A program made the position numbers and the translations under genes. Of a stretch of 64,000 nucleotides of DNA, positions 55,807 to 63,020 are shown piece by piece. The stretch is from Marinifilum_A sediminis (GTDB taxonomy: Bacteria > Bacteroidota > Bacteroidia > Bacteroidales > Marinifilaceae), in assembly GCA_947496465.1 (NCBI GenBank), contig CANMCX010000007.1, positions 62,001 to 126,000 on the forward strand, given 5' to 3'. Position 1 is the first letter of the stretch. Every line of letters begins with the position of its first letter. Below the pieces are notes generated by a model. It did no database searches and was not told where the DNA came from. It saw nothing but the letters and a program-made list of their open reading frames with translations.

Positions 55807-56548
55807 AATGAATTTTGACCGTATTGAGGATTTCCTGGACGGTGAATTGTCTAACGACCAACTGAAGGAATTCGAGAAAGATCTTCTCAACGATTCAGAT
55901 CTTCAAATGGAACTGGATCTGCACAAGGAGGTAGATGAAGCCATAATGGAACAAGATGTAATGGACTTAAGAAGTAAACTTGAGGCTATTGAAACTCCTC
56001 CGAATGAAGATAAAAAGAGAAAATTCAAATACTTAACCAAATGGAATATTGTAGCAGCATCTCTTGCTCTATTCATTGGTATTGGTAGTTTGATGTTTCT
56101 AGCAAATAACAAGAGCACCTATTCTAACGAAAAGGTTTATAGCAATTATTACAAACCGTATAAAATTGTTATAAATAATCGTTCGACAGATATGGGTATC
56201 GATAACATGCTGGTGACTGCTTTAAAAAGTTACGAATCGAAAGATTATCGGACTGCTTTGGATCTATTTAAGCAAATCTTAGATAAAGACAGTACGAATA
56301 TAACGAGTAATTTTTATTCAGGTATTTCTAATTTGGAAATTAACGAATATCATAAAGCAAATAAGAACTTTACCAGAGTAATTCGACATAAGAATAACCT
56401 GTTTATAGAGCAATCTGAATGGTATTTAGGGTTTTGTTACTTAATGACTAATGATAGAGATAAAGCCATTAAGCAATTTAATACTATTGCCAAAGGAAAT
56501 AGCTTCTACAAAAGTAAAGCACAGGAAATTCTTAGTAGACTGGAATAA
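55796..56548 (+). CDS. Anti-sigma-like membrane protein with C-terminal TPR region
   Basis: The start is set at the ATG at 55796 (250 aa), which overlaps the sigma gene by 11 bp; ATGs at 55799 and 55808 are alternatives. The N-terminal cytoplasmic part has MNFDRIEDFLDGELSNDQLK, the short anti-sigma-like helix pattern seen in Bacteroidota. One transmembrane helix follows (about 80-100, WNIVAASLALFIGIGSLMFL), then two to three TPR-like repeats (about 140-245, ALKSYESKDYRTALDLFKQI). The topology puts the TPRs in the periplasm, close to the TPR-CHAT protein encoded next door. The role is inferred from operon position. Confidence 0.72.
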   Translation: MMDEMNFDRIEDFLDGELSNDQLKEFEKDLLNDSDLQMELDLHKEVDEAIMEQDVMDLRSKLEAIETPPNEDKKRKFKYLTKWNIVAASLALFIGIGSLMFLANNKSTYSNEKVYSNYYKPYKIVINNRSTDMGIDNMLVTALKSYESKDYRTALDLFKQILDKDSTNITSNFYSGISNLEINEYHKANKNFTRVIRHKNNLFIEQSEWYLGFCYLMTNDRDKAIKQFNTIAKGNSFYKSKAQEILSRLE

Positions 56549-56573
56549 ATCATTCATTCATTACCACATATAT

Positions 56574-56602
56574 AAAGCCGTTCAATCAGATTGAACGGCT
56601 TT
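56574..56602 (+). terminator. Terminator of the sigma / anti-sigma operon
   Basis: AAAGCCGTTCAAT (56574-56586) pairs with ATTGAACGGCTTT (56590-56602), 26 bases after the stop codon. Confidence 0.85.
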
Positions 56603-56687
56603 CTTGTTCTATTAAAAAAAGATATATCATTTTACGCTAGATAATCTTTAGCAATATTAATAAGAGCTTACAAAGACATAAAATAAT

Positions 56688-56718
56688 AAAGCCGTTAAAT
56701 TTCTCGTTTAACGGCTTT
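56688..56718 (-). terminator. Terminator of the TPR-CHAT gene
   Basis: AAAGCCGTTAAA (56688-56699) pairs with TTTAACGGCTTT (56707-56718), 25 bases past the stop on the minus strand. Its GCCGTT stem resembles the neighbouring plus-strand terminator. Confidence 0.85.
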
Positions 56719-56742
56719 ATTAATATTTTTTAATGCTCTACA

Positions 56743-59577
56743 CTAAGCTGTCATCTTTTTTGCTCTAAAACGTCTAAATGCTATTAATAGAAATATTAAT
56801 CCTAAAGAACCAAAAGCCATATAGGCAATATTAGATTTTAAATTAAAATCATATAATGGTTCTACATCTCCCATCGTTACATATCCAGACCAGAAATATG
56901 GATGAGATTTTAAAGGATCAGCTGTTTTCAAATATTCCAGTTTAGCTTGACGCAAAGCTTCATCTTTTTTTAATCCCTGAGAAAGGAAATTATAAAAATT
57001 GGTCATTAAATTCGATCCAGTTTGATCTTCTACAGTCCATAATGTCATAATGATACTTGGACAACCAGCATAAAAGAATCCTCGGGCCAAACTCATTACC
57101 CCTTCACCCTTCATTAATTTACCATCTCCTGTGTTACATGCACTTAAAACAACCATTCTGGCGTTAAAATTCATATTATAAATTTCATGCGTATTTAAAA
57201 GTCCATCCTGAGTAGTATCTTCAACTTGTGTAAAAACAAGTTTAGAGTACATTGGATTTTCATCATCAATAATTGTATGCATCGCAAGGTGTAACACATC
57301 GTAATCACTAGCATGATCTTTAAAATTCCTTTCAGTAGCGAAATCATCAACATAAAGATCTCCAGGAATAACCTTAGAAATATTATTTACCTCTTCCTTA
57401 ACACCAGGTAAAGGATACAATTTATCTCTATATGCTCTTTCCGCATAAAGAATAGAATCATTTACATCTTCGTAAGATGGTGCAAAAGCAAGAACTGATT
57501 TATTTGATGAGAAACTAAATCCTGCAGATTCTATAGAGAAACCAAGTGTTGCCGAATTGTGATAAGTTATGGTGTTACTTTTAATTAAATAATCCAATCC
57601 TCTATAATTCATTCTGGTAGAATCAGCCTCATTTTTTAACAACACTCCAAAAGGAATGTAAGCCATTTTTCCATCTGGAACAATCATTAAATTTTTATTA
57701 TCCAGATTATTAGGTTGATTTTGAAACAATTCTTTATACAAGTGAAAAGCTGATTTAGTATATCGTTTGTAATAATCAGCACTTTTTTCTGCAAAATCAT
57801 TAGTTTTCAGGCAGTTTCTAACTTCTTCCAAATGCGACTCAAAACTATCTTTATCTAGATTTTGTCTAGTTACTTCAAAAGAACTAGAGGTAATTGTAAA
57901 GGTAAATAAAGCTGAATCTGAAATTGAATATTCAATTAAGACATCATTATCTTCCAGTCTTGACTGTAGTTCTTCTATATCAATGGTATGGTTATCGTAT
58001 TTAAGAGCATAGTATTCAGGGTAATCTTCCTCAAAACGAAGTACCATTTGATTGTATTTTTCGTTTAAATCAAACAAAACTCCTTGCCAATCGGATATTT
58101 TCTTTCGATCGGGACTTGCCTTTTTACGTTCTTCATAAATCTTTTCACGATAAGAAGCAATGTCCTTTCTCAATTGAATTTCTTCATCTTGAAGTTCTTG
58201 AGGAATACCACCAAAATTCTTCGCATTTACATCATTTAGCGAAGACATTAAACTTGCTGCCTTAGATCTTTCTGCATACTTAAAAGCTTTCTCTTTATAA
58301 CTCACATCTCCAGTTAGCTGAAATAACTCAACCGCAATTTCAATAGCAACCGTATAGGTGTCCTTCTCATTTTTAGAAAGATAAAACTTACTCTCTTCAT
58401 CCTGATAACCGATTCTTATTTTATCAATAATGTTCAAACATAAATCATAAGTTTGAAGACCAAAATCTAAATCACTTATCTTGTTGCTAGTGGAATATAA
58501 AGATTTTAAAGCTCGCGCTTTACCTTTAAGTATTTGAAGTATTGATAATTGAGGCTCTATTTCATTCAGATTAGGATTAATATAAATACTACTATCCTGA
58601 AAATTATCCAATTCAGAAACAATCGCTTTTTGATAATACTCTAAAGCTATATCATACTTTTTATTCGTATCATGATACCAATCCCCAAAATTAAATAAAC
58701 AATGTGCAGTGTCCGGATGTTTTAATCCATAATTACTTGAGTATACTTTATAAGCTAAAGTAAGATAAGGTAAAACTTTATTGTAATTTTTACTTTCATT
58801 TTGAAATACAGCATAATTCAAGTACACATCTCCCAATTGATATGAGTTATCACCCCCAATTCTTTTAATTTCGTATATACTTTTCGAATAAAACAACTCA
58901 GCTTCATTAAAATTGCCACTTCTCTTATAGCAATTAGCAATACCATTTAGTGAGGAAAACTTATCTCCAGTTTTAGCAAGCTCTTTTAGTCGTAAAGATT
59001 CTTTATACGATTGTAAGGCCAAATTATATTGCCTCTTTTTATAATAAACGGTACCTAGATTATTATGAATTTTAGGTAGAAATCTAGATTTTGCATTTCC
59101 AATCAAATTTAAGGCTTTCTCGTAATAAGTTTGCGCTTTAAATAAATCCTCCGCTTCAGCGAATATATTTCCCATATTCACATATAGAGGTACTAATTTT
59201 TGTGAATTTACTCCAAAATTGTCAATAGTAAATTGTTCTGATAGATTATAATATTTAAGAGCTTCCTGGCTCTTCCCAATTCTTCCTAATAACACTCCGA
59301 AATTAACGTAGGTTCTGTATACCAAAATTTTATTATTTACTATTCCATTTTCTATGGTATTTGTAGCATTACGAAATGATTGCTCCGCATATTGAAAATC
59401 TCCTTTTCTCAAGAATTGAAAGGCTCTATCAAATTGTTGAACCAACAAGGAATCCGGATTCGTTTTTACTTCAGATACTGAAAACAGAATTGAATTGTGT
59501 GCTAAATTCAAGTTTTCACCAGACAGGAAAACAAGTAAAAGAGAAAAAAGCAGAATTTTTTTTAAAATATTTTTCAC
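56743..59577 (-). CDS. Secreted TPR-CHAT caspase-like protease with C-terminal membrane anchor
   Basis: The 944-residue protein has a signal peptide (NILKKILLFSLLLVFLSG), about seven to eight TPR repeats (about 45-400, for example NLGTVYYKKRQYNLALQSYK), a helical linker with coiled coil (about 430-540) and a CHAT domain (about 640-905). The catalytic dyad is intact: His767 in LHLAMHT and Cys814 in VVLSACNTGDG, 47 residues apart. A last hydrophobic helix near the C terminus (AYMAFGSLGLIFLLIAFRRF) anchors it, leaving TPR and CHAT in the periplasm. It is divergent from the double-Gly peptide array (192-bp gap) and convergent with the anti-sigma gene. Substrate unknown. Confidence 0.9.
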   Translation of the reverse strand: MKNILKKILLFSLLLVFLSGENLNLAHNSILFSVSEVKTNPDSLLVQQFDRAFQFLRKGDFQYAEQSFRNATNTIENGIVNNKILVYRTYVNFGVLLGRIGKSQEALKYYNLSEQFTIDNFGVNSQKLVPLYVNMGNIFAEAEDLFKAQTYYEKALNLIGNAKSRFLPKIHNNLGTVYYKKRQYNLALQSYKESLRLKELAKTGDKFSSLNGIANCYKRSGNFNEAELFYSKSIYEIKRIGGDNSYQLGDVYLNYAVFQNESKNYNKVLPYLTLAYKVYSSNYGLKHPDTAHCLFNFGDWYHDTNKKYDIALEYYQKAIVSELDNFQDSSIYINPNLNEIEPQLSILQILKGKARALKSLYSTSNKISDLDFGLQTYDLCLNIIDKIRIGYQDEESKFYLSKNEKDTYTVAIEIAVELFQLTGDVSYKEKAFKYAERSKAASLMSSLNDVNAKNFGGIPQELQDEEIQLRKDIASYREKIYEERKKASPDRKKISDWQGVLFDLNEKYNQMVLRFEEDYPEYYALKYDNHTIDIEELQSRLEDNDVLIEYSISDSALFTFTITSSSFEVTRQNLDKDSFESHLEEVRNCLKTNDFAEKSADYYKRYTKSAFHLYKELFQNQPNNLDNKNLMIVPDGKMAYIPFGVLLKNEADSTRMNYRGLDYLIKSNTITYHNSATLGFSIESAGFSFSSNKSVLAFAPSYEDVNDSILYAERAYRDKLYPLPGVKEEVNNISKVIPGDLYVDDFATERNFKDHASDYDVLHLAMHTIIDDENPMYSKLVFTQVEDTTQDGLLNTHEIYNMNFNARMVVLSACNTGDGKLMKGEGVMSLARGFFYAGCPSIIMTLWTVEDQTGSNLMTNFYNFLSQGLKKDEALRQAKLEYLKTADPLKSHPYFWSGYVTMGDVEPLYDFNLKSNIAYMAFGSLGLIFLLIAFRRFRAKKMTA

Positions 59578-59693
59578 GCTTAGGTAGTTTTTCTTAATCT
59601 TCTTAGAAACAATGCTTTATATACGCACCTTTTCCTTAAAGGATTTAAATATATAGAGTTTTTTTCAATTTTTTTTAAAAAAAGTTGCTTACC

Positions 59694-59728
59694 GAGGGTT
59701 ACCTTTTTCCGAAAACGGGAATAAAGGG
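59694..59728 (+). promoter_or_regulatory. Bipartite motif upstream of the double-Gly peptide array
   Basis: GAGGGTTACCTTTTT (59694-59708), 8-nt spacer, GGGAATAAAGGG (59717-59728), identical in blocks and spacing to the site before the sigma gene (55196). It ends 41 bases before the first peptide ATG. Copies 2-4 have no own version, so copies 1-4 are probably one transcript. Confidence 0.72.
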
Positions 59729-59769
59729 GTGTAATTGTTTCCAATAAAAGTAAAAAAGACCAAATAGCA

Positions 59770-59862
59770 ATGAAAAATTTCGAAGTATTAAACACAGAAG
59801 ATTTAAAAAACATTAAAGGTGGTATGTCTGATAAATCTATTCTTGATGATTGCCTTGTTTAA
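59770..59862 (+). CDS. Double-glycine leader mini-peptide, copy 1 (30 aa)
   Basis: Leader MKNFEVLNTEDLKNIKGG (18 aa) followed by core MSDKSILDDCLV (12 aa). The leader fits the double-Gly rule (L at -12, acidic at -9/-8, Leu -7, Ile -4, Gly-Gly -2/-1) recognised by C39 exporters. The core is acidic, with one Cys three residues from the end. The start is preceded by ATAGCA, without a clear Shine-Dalgarno. It is the first gene after the GAGGGTTACC motif. No modification enzyme is encoded nearby. I know no named family with this core. Function (signal, toxin or protease ligand) is open. Confidence 0.85.
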   Translation: MKNFEVLNTEDLKNIKGGMSDKSILDDCLV

Positions 59863-59936
59863 GTGACCGTAACCCATAGTAATCCAATATTTTTCAATAA
59901 GTAATTCCTAGTAGTAATTGACCTAAAAAAATAGCA

Positions 59937-60029
59937 ATGAAAAATTTCGAAGTAGTAAACACAGAAGATTTGAAAAACATTAAAGGTGGTATGTCTGATA
60001 AATCTATTCTTGACGATTGCCTTGTTTAA
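59937..60029 (+). CDS. Double-glycine leader mini-peptide, copy 2 (30 aa)
   Basis: Leader MKNFEVVNTEDLKNIKGG, core MSDKSILDDCLV. It differs from copy 1 at one residue (L7V) and a few silent bases. It lies 74 bp downstream of copy 1 and is probably in the same transcript. Confidence 0.85.
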   Translation: MKNFEVVNTEDLKNIKGGMSDKSILDDCLV

Positions 60030-60104
60030 GTGACCGTGACCCATAGTAATCCAATATTTTTCAAAAAGTAATTCCTAGTAGTAATTGACCTAAAAAAAAT
60101 AGCA

Positions 60105-60197
60105 ATGAAAAATTTCGAAGTAGTAAGCACAGAAGATTTGAAAAACATTAAAGGTGGTATGTCTGATAAATCTATTCTTGACGATTGCCTGGTTTAA
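60105..60197 (+). CDS. Double-glycine leader mini-peptide, copy 3 (30 aa)
   Basis: Leader MKNFEVVSTEDLKNIKGG, core MSDKSILDDCLV. The leader has N8S relative to copy 2, giving the canonical Ser at -11. Spacer 75 bp. Confidence 0.85.
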   Translation: MKNFEVVSTEDLKNIKGGMSDKSILDDCLV

Positions 60198-60272
60198 TTG
60201 ACCTTGCCCTATAGTAATCCAATATTTTCCAAAAAGTAATTCCCAGTAGTAATTGACCTAAAAAAAATAGCA

Positions 60273-60365
60273 ATGAAAAATTTTGAAGTAGTAAGCACAG
60301 AAGATTTAAAAAACATTAAAGGTGGTATGTCTGACAAATCTATTCTTGACGATTGTCTTGTTTAA
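60273..60365 (+). CDS. Double-glycine leader mini-peptide, copy 4 (30 aa)
   Basis: The protein is identical to copy 3, with several silent differences (for example TTT for Phe4, GAC, TGT). It is the last unit of the tandem array; the following spacer diverges completely and carries a housekeeping-type promoter for copy 5. Confidence 0.85.
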   Translation: MKNFEVVSTEDLKNIKGGMSDKSILDDCLV

Positions 60366-60372
60366 TTAAATT

Positions 60373-60404
60373 TTTGTGGATGTAAAAAGTATTATTTATA
60401 TTTA
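60373..60404 (+). promoter_or_regulatory. Housekeeping-type promoter of mini-peptide copy 5
   Basis: TTTG (60373-60376), 20-nt spacer, TATATTTA (60397-60404; seven of eight positions of TAnnTTTG). It ends 20 bases before the ATG at 60425. The array copies 1-4 lack such a promoter. Confidence 0.55.
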
Positions 60405-60424
60405 CTATTCTCATCCAATTTAAA

Positions 60425-60517
60425 ATGAACACATTCGAAGAATTAAACATTCAAGAATTAAATCATACCACAGGTGGTATGCAAGACAAGTCGATTTTAG
60501 ATGACTGTCTTGTTTAA
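60425..60517 (+). CDS. Diverged double-glycine leader mini-peptide, copy 5 (30 aa)
   Basis: Leader MNTFEELNIQELNHTTGG, core MQDKSILDDCLV. Only six leader residues match copies 3-4 (Met1, Phe4, Glu5, Leu12, Gly17, Gly18), yet the core differs at one position (S to Q), and five of its codons are changed silently. This is strong evidence that the ORF is translated and that the core is under selection. It has its own upstream region. Confidence 0.86.
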   Translation: MNTFEELNIQELNHTTGGMQDKSILDDCLV

Positions 60518-60631
60518 AAAATTCCCATAAACATATTTTCTTATAATCATCGTTAAGATGAAATGGTTAAGGTTTAGTAGTGTAGACCAAAAGCCAAACG
60601 AAACTCTATTATAGAGACTAAATTCATTTGC

Positions 60632-61495
60632 ATGGAGAAACGTCCTACATATAAAGAATTGCAGAAACAGTTGAAAGAGGCACAAGCTCAGGTAAAAAAA
60701 TCCGAGCAATTAAAAGATGCTTTTCTTGCCAACATGTCGCATGAAATTCGTACCCCAATGAATGCCATTGTAGGTGCATCAGAATTATTGCGAGACGATT
60801 CTCTTTCAAAGGACGAGCGAACTGAATTTACAAGAATACTGACATCGAGCAGTAAAGAACTTTTGGATTTGTTTAATCGAATCCTGGAACTTTCGCAATT
60901 AGAAAGTGGTGCCTTGGAATACAATGAATCCGAATTGGAGATTCATGAAATGTTATTAAAATTATATTCCGTTTTCGGGCAAAAAATATATCAATCTCAG
61001 AAAAATATAGTTTTAAATTTTACTGAAGATTTACGCGAAAATAAAATATTCACTGATTTTGAAAAACTAACTAAAGTTTTATCCTATCTATTGGATAATG
61101 CAGTGAAATTTACAGAAAAAGGAGAAATCGATTTTGGTTGTGCTATACAGGACAGACACAATATCTTATTCTACGTAAAAGATAATGGTCCTGGAATTAG
61201 TAAAGAGCAACAAGACAAAATATTTAAGAAATTTACCCAGGTTGATAATTCATACACAAGGGTCCATTCAGGAGCTGGTTTAGGATTGAGTTTATGTAAA
61301 GAGATTATCAACTTATTAGGAGGTAAATTGTATATAGATTCCAATATTGGTGAAGGATCAATTTTTTACTTCACAATTCCATTAAAATTCTCGGAATCGA
61401 ATATTGTACTAAAAGAGAAAATTGAAGCTATTTTAAAACAAAATATAAACGAAATATATTCTTTGTCTAATACTAGAAAGAATATTGCTATTTAG
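60632..61495 (+). CDS. Soluble sensor-less histidine kinase
   Basis: The 287-residue protein lacks transmembrane and PAS/GAF segments. A short N-terminal coiled coil (about 5-30) leads into HisKA with FLANMSHEIRTPMN, phospho-acceptor His37, and HATPase_c with YLLDNAVKF (N), KDNGPGIS (G1) and GAGLGLSL (G2); a 35-residue tail follows. It resembles the kinase core of hybrid sensors and presumably gets its signal from a partner protein. It lies 115 bp after mini-peptide copy 5 on the same strand. A stand-alone response regulator of the hybrid type is 1.5 kb further (63.0 kb). Confidence 0.88.
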   Translation: MEKRPTYKELQKQLKEAQAQVKKSEQLKDAFLANMSHEIRTPMNAIVGASELLRDDSLSKDERTEFTRILTSSSKELLDLFNRILELSQLESGALEYNESELEIHEMLLKLYSVFGQKIYQSQKNIVLNFTEDLRENKIFTDFEKLTKVLSYLLDNAVKFTEKGEIDFGCAIQDRHNILFYVKDNGPGISKEQQDKIFKKFTQVDNSYTRVHSGAGLGLSLCKEIINLLGGKLYIDSNIGEGSIFYFTIPLKFSESNIVLKEKIEAILKQNINEIYSLSNTRKNIAI

Positions 61496-61516
61496 GAAAA
61501 TTACTAGGGATGTTAG

Positions 61517-61547
61517 AAAGGAGCTTGCTGGTCACAAGCTCCTTTTT
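61517..61547 (+). terminator. Rho-independent terminator of the histidine kinase gene
   Basis: AAAGGAGCTTG (61517-61527) pairs with CAAGCTCCTTT (61535-61545), with a T-run from 61543. It sits 21 bases after the stop codon. Confidence 0.9.
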
Positions 61548-61877
61548 CTATTTTGTACGAAATGATATTTCTTTAAAATTAAGTACTAAATCTAATAGTA
61601 CCGAAAGAATTAAAAAGTTAAACTTTTGATCGGAATCTGTAAAAATTAATGCACAGGCAAAAGCCATAATTAATATCCCTAAAATCTTTAATAGTGAATT
61701 TAACTTAAATTCTTTAACACTATTCCAATTTAATGCAAAAACTCTATAAATCATATTTAACACTAAACCACCAGTTAGAAGAATTATTCCATGGGTTTCG
61801 GATTGAAGAATAAACAATGCTCCAACAATAATTAAAACAGTTGCTAGTGTGTATAATATGGGTAGTAATCTCTTCAT
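61548..61877 (-). CDS. Small membrane protein with four predicted helices
   Basis: The 109-residue protein is almost entirely hydrophobic (helices about 5-25, 27-47, 62-80, 85-103; for example LLPILYTLATVLIIVGALFI). I do not recognise a family. It starts 5 bp after the ruvB stop on the same strand, so it is probably the second gene of the ruvB operon. Confidence 0.75.
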   Translation of the reverse strand: MKRLLPILYTLATVLIIVGALFILQSETHGIILLTGGLVLNMIYRVFALNWNSVKEFKLNSLLKILGILIMAFACALIFTDSDQKFNFLILSVLLDLVLNFKEISFRTK

Positions 61878-61882
61878 TCTTT

Positions 61883-62905
61883 TTAAAATAACAATTCCGG
61901 ATCTTTAAAATTATCTTTTCCAAGATGAGAATAAGCTAATGGAGTTACCTCTCTCCCTCTTGGAGTTCGTTTAATAAAACCTTCTTTTATTAAAAATGGC
62001 TCATAAACTTCTTCAATAGTTCCACTATCTTCACCAACTGCAGTTGCAATTGTAGAAATTCCAACCGGACCTCCATTAAATTTATCAATAACAGTATTTA
62101 AAATACGATTATCCATTTCATCTAATCCATGTTTATCAATATTCAAAGCTTCTAAGGAAAATCTGGTAATTTCCAGATCGATAGAACCATTTCCTTTTAC
62201 CTGAGCAAAGTCACGAACTCTGCGCAATAAGGCATTAACAATTCTAGGAGTTCCTCTACTTCTTGAAGCTATTTCTCCTGCTGCTTCATGAGTTATTTCT
62301 ACATTTAAAATTCCAGCACTTCGTTCAACAATTTTTGTTAAAACTGGTAAATCGTAGTATTCTAAATGGCAGTTAATTCCAAAACGTGCTCGTAAAGGTG
62401 ATGTCAATAATCCGGATCTGGTTGTAGCTCCAATCAAAGTAAACGAATTTAACTCTAATTGAATTGAGCGCGCAGCGGGTCCCTTATCAATCATTATATC
62501 AATTTTGAAGTCTTCCATAGCTGAATATAAATACTCCTCTACAATTGGACTTAAACGATGAATTTCATCAATAAACAGAACATCGTTCTCTTCCAAATTA
62601 GTTAATAAGCCGGCAAGATCTCCTGGCTTATCCAAAACAGGACCTGAAGTAATTTTAAGACCCACACCTAATTCATTTGCCAAAATATTCGACAAAGTAG
62701 TTTTACCTAAACCAGGAGGTCCATGAAGCAAAACATGATCGAGAGCTTCTTCTCTCATTTTTGCAGCTTCAACAAAAATATTAAGATTTTCAACAATTTT
62801 CTTTTGTCCACGAAAATCTGAAAATTGAAGAGGTCTCAATTTATTATCAAATTCATTTTCCTTGTCAGAAAAACTATGACTTCTTATATCCAGGTTATCA
62901 TCCAT
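61883..62905 (-). CDS. ruvB: Holliday junction branch-migration helicase RuvB
   Basis: The 340-residue AAA+ motor has Walker A HGPPGLGKTTL (about 59-69), Walker B FIDEIHRL, sensor IGATTRSG, arginine finger RARFG, and the C-terminal winged-helix domain (VGISTIATAVGEDSGTIEEV, IKRTPRGREVTP). It works with RuvA and RuvC, which are not in the window. It is followed by a small membrane protein gene. Confidence 0.97.
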   Translation of the reverse strand: MDDNLDIRSHSFSDKENEFDNKLRPLQFSDFRGQKKIVENLNIFVEAAKMREEALDHVLLHGPPGLGKTTLSNILANELGVGLKITSGPVLDKPGDLAGLLTNLEENDVLFIDEIHRLSPIVEEYLYSAMEDFKIDIMIDKGPAARSIQLELNSFTLIGATTRSGLLTSPLRARFGINCHLEYYDLPVLTKIVERSAGILNVEITHEAAGEIASRSRGTPRIVNALLRRVRDFAQVKGNGSIDLEITRFSLEALNIDKHGLDEMDNRILNTVIDKFNGGPVGISTIATAVGEDSGTIEEVYEPFLIKEGFIKRTPRGREVTPLAYSHLGKDNFKDPELLF

Positions 62906-62964
62906 TCGGCAAAATTATAATTGAATTTTATTATTTGCATCAAAAGTTACACAAAAATAAATAA

Positions 62965-62987
62965 GCCGACATTATATAAATATCGGC
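62965..62987 (-). terminator. Probable terminator of the response-regulator gene
   Basis: GCCGA (62965-62969) pairs with TCGGC (62983-62987), with further A-T pairing inside. A T-rich run follows on the minus strand. Confidence 0.6.
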
Positions 62988-63020
62988 AGCATTAAAACAC
63001 TAGGAATTTTATATCGATTT

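Larger units (their letters stand above)
59764..60365 (+). repeat. Four-unit tandem repeat (167-168 bp) carrying the mini-peptide genes
   Basis: Start codons at 59770, 59937, 60105 and 60273. Each unit is a 93-bp ORF plus a 74-75-bp spacer of nearly identical sequence ending ATAGCA before the next ATG. Differences are few, mostly in leader codons 7-8 and at silent positions, so the duplication is recent. Confidence 0.92.

Noticed and set aside
59859..60044. Minus-strand ORF across the peptide repeats
   Set aside because: Runs antisense through spacer and peptide genes, has no start context, and is broken in the other repeat units; the plus-strand ORFs show codon-level conservation instead.
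59764..60365. Possible CRISPR-like or satellite repeat
   Set aside because: Units are 167-168 bp and identical throughout, including the spacers, with a conserved reading frame; CRISPR repeats are short with unique spacers.
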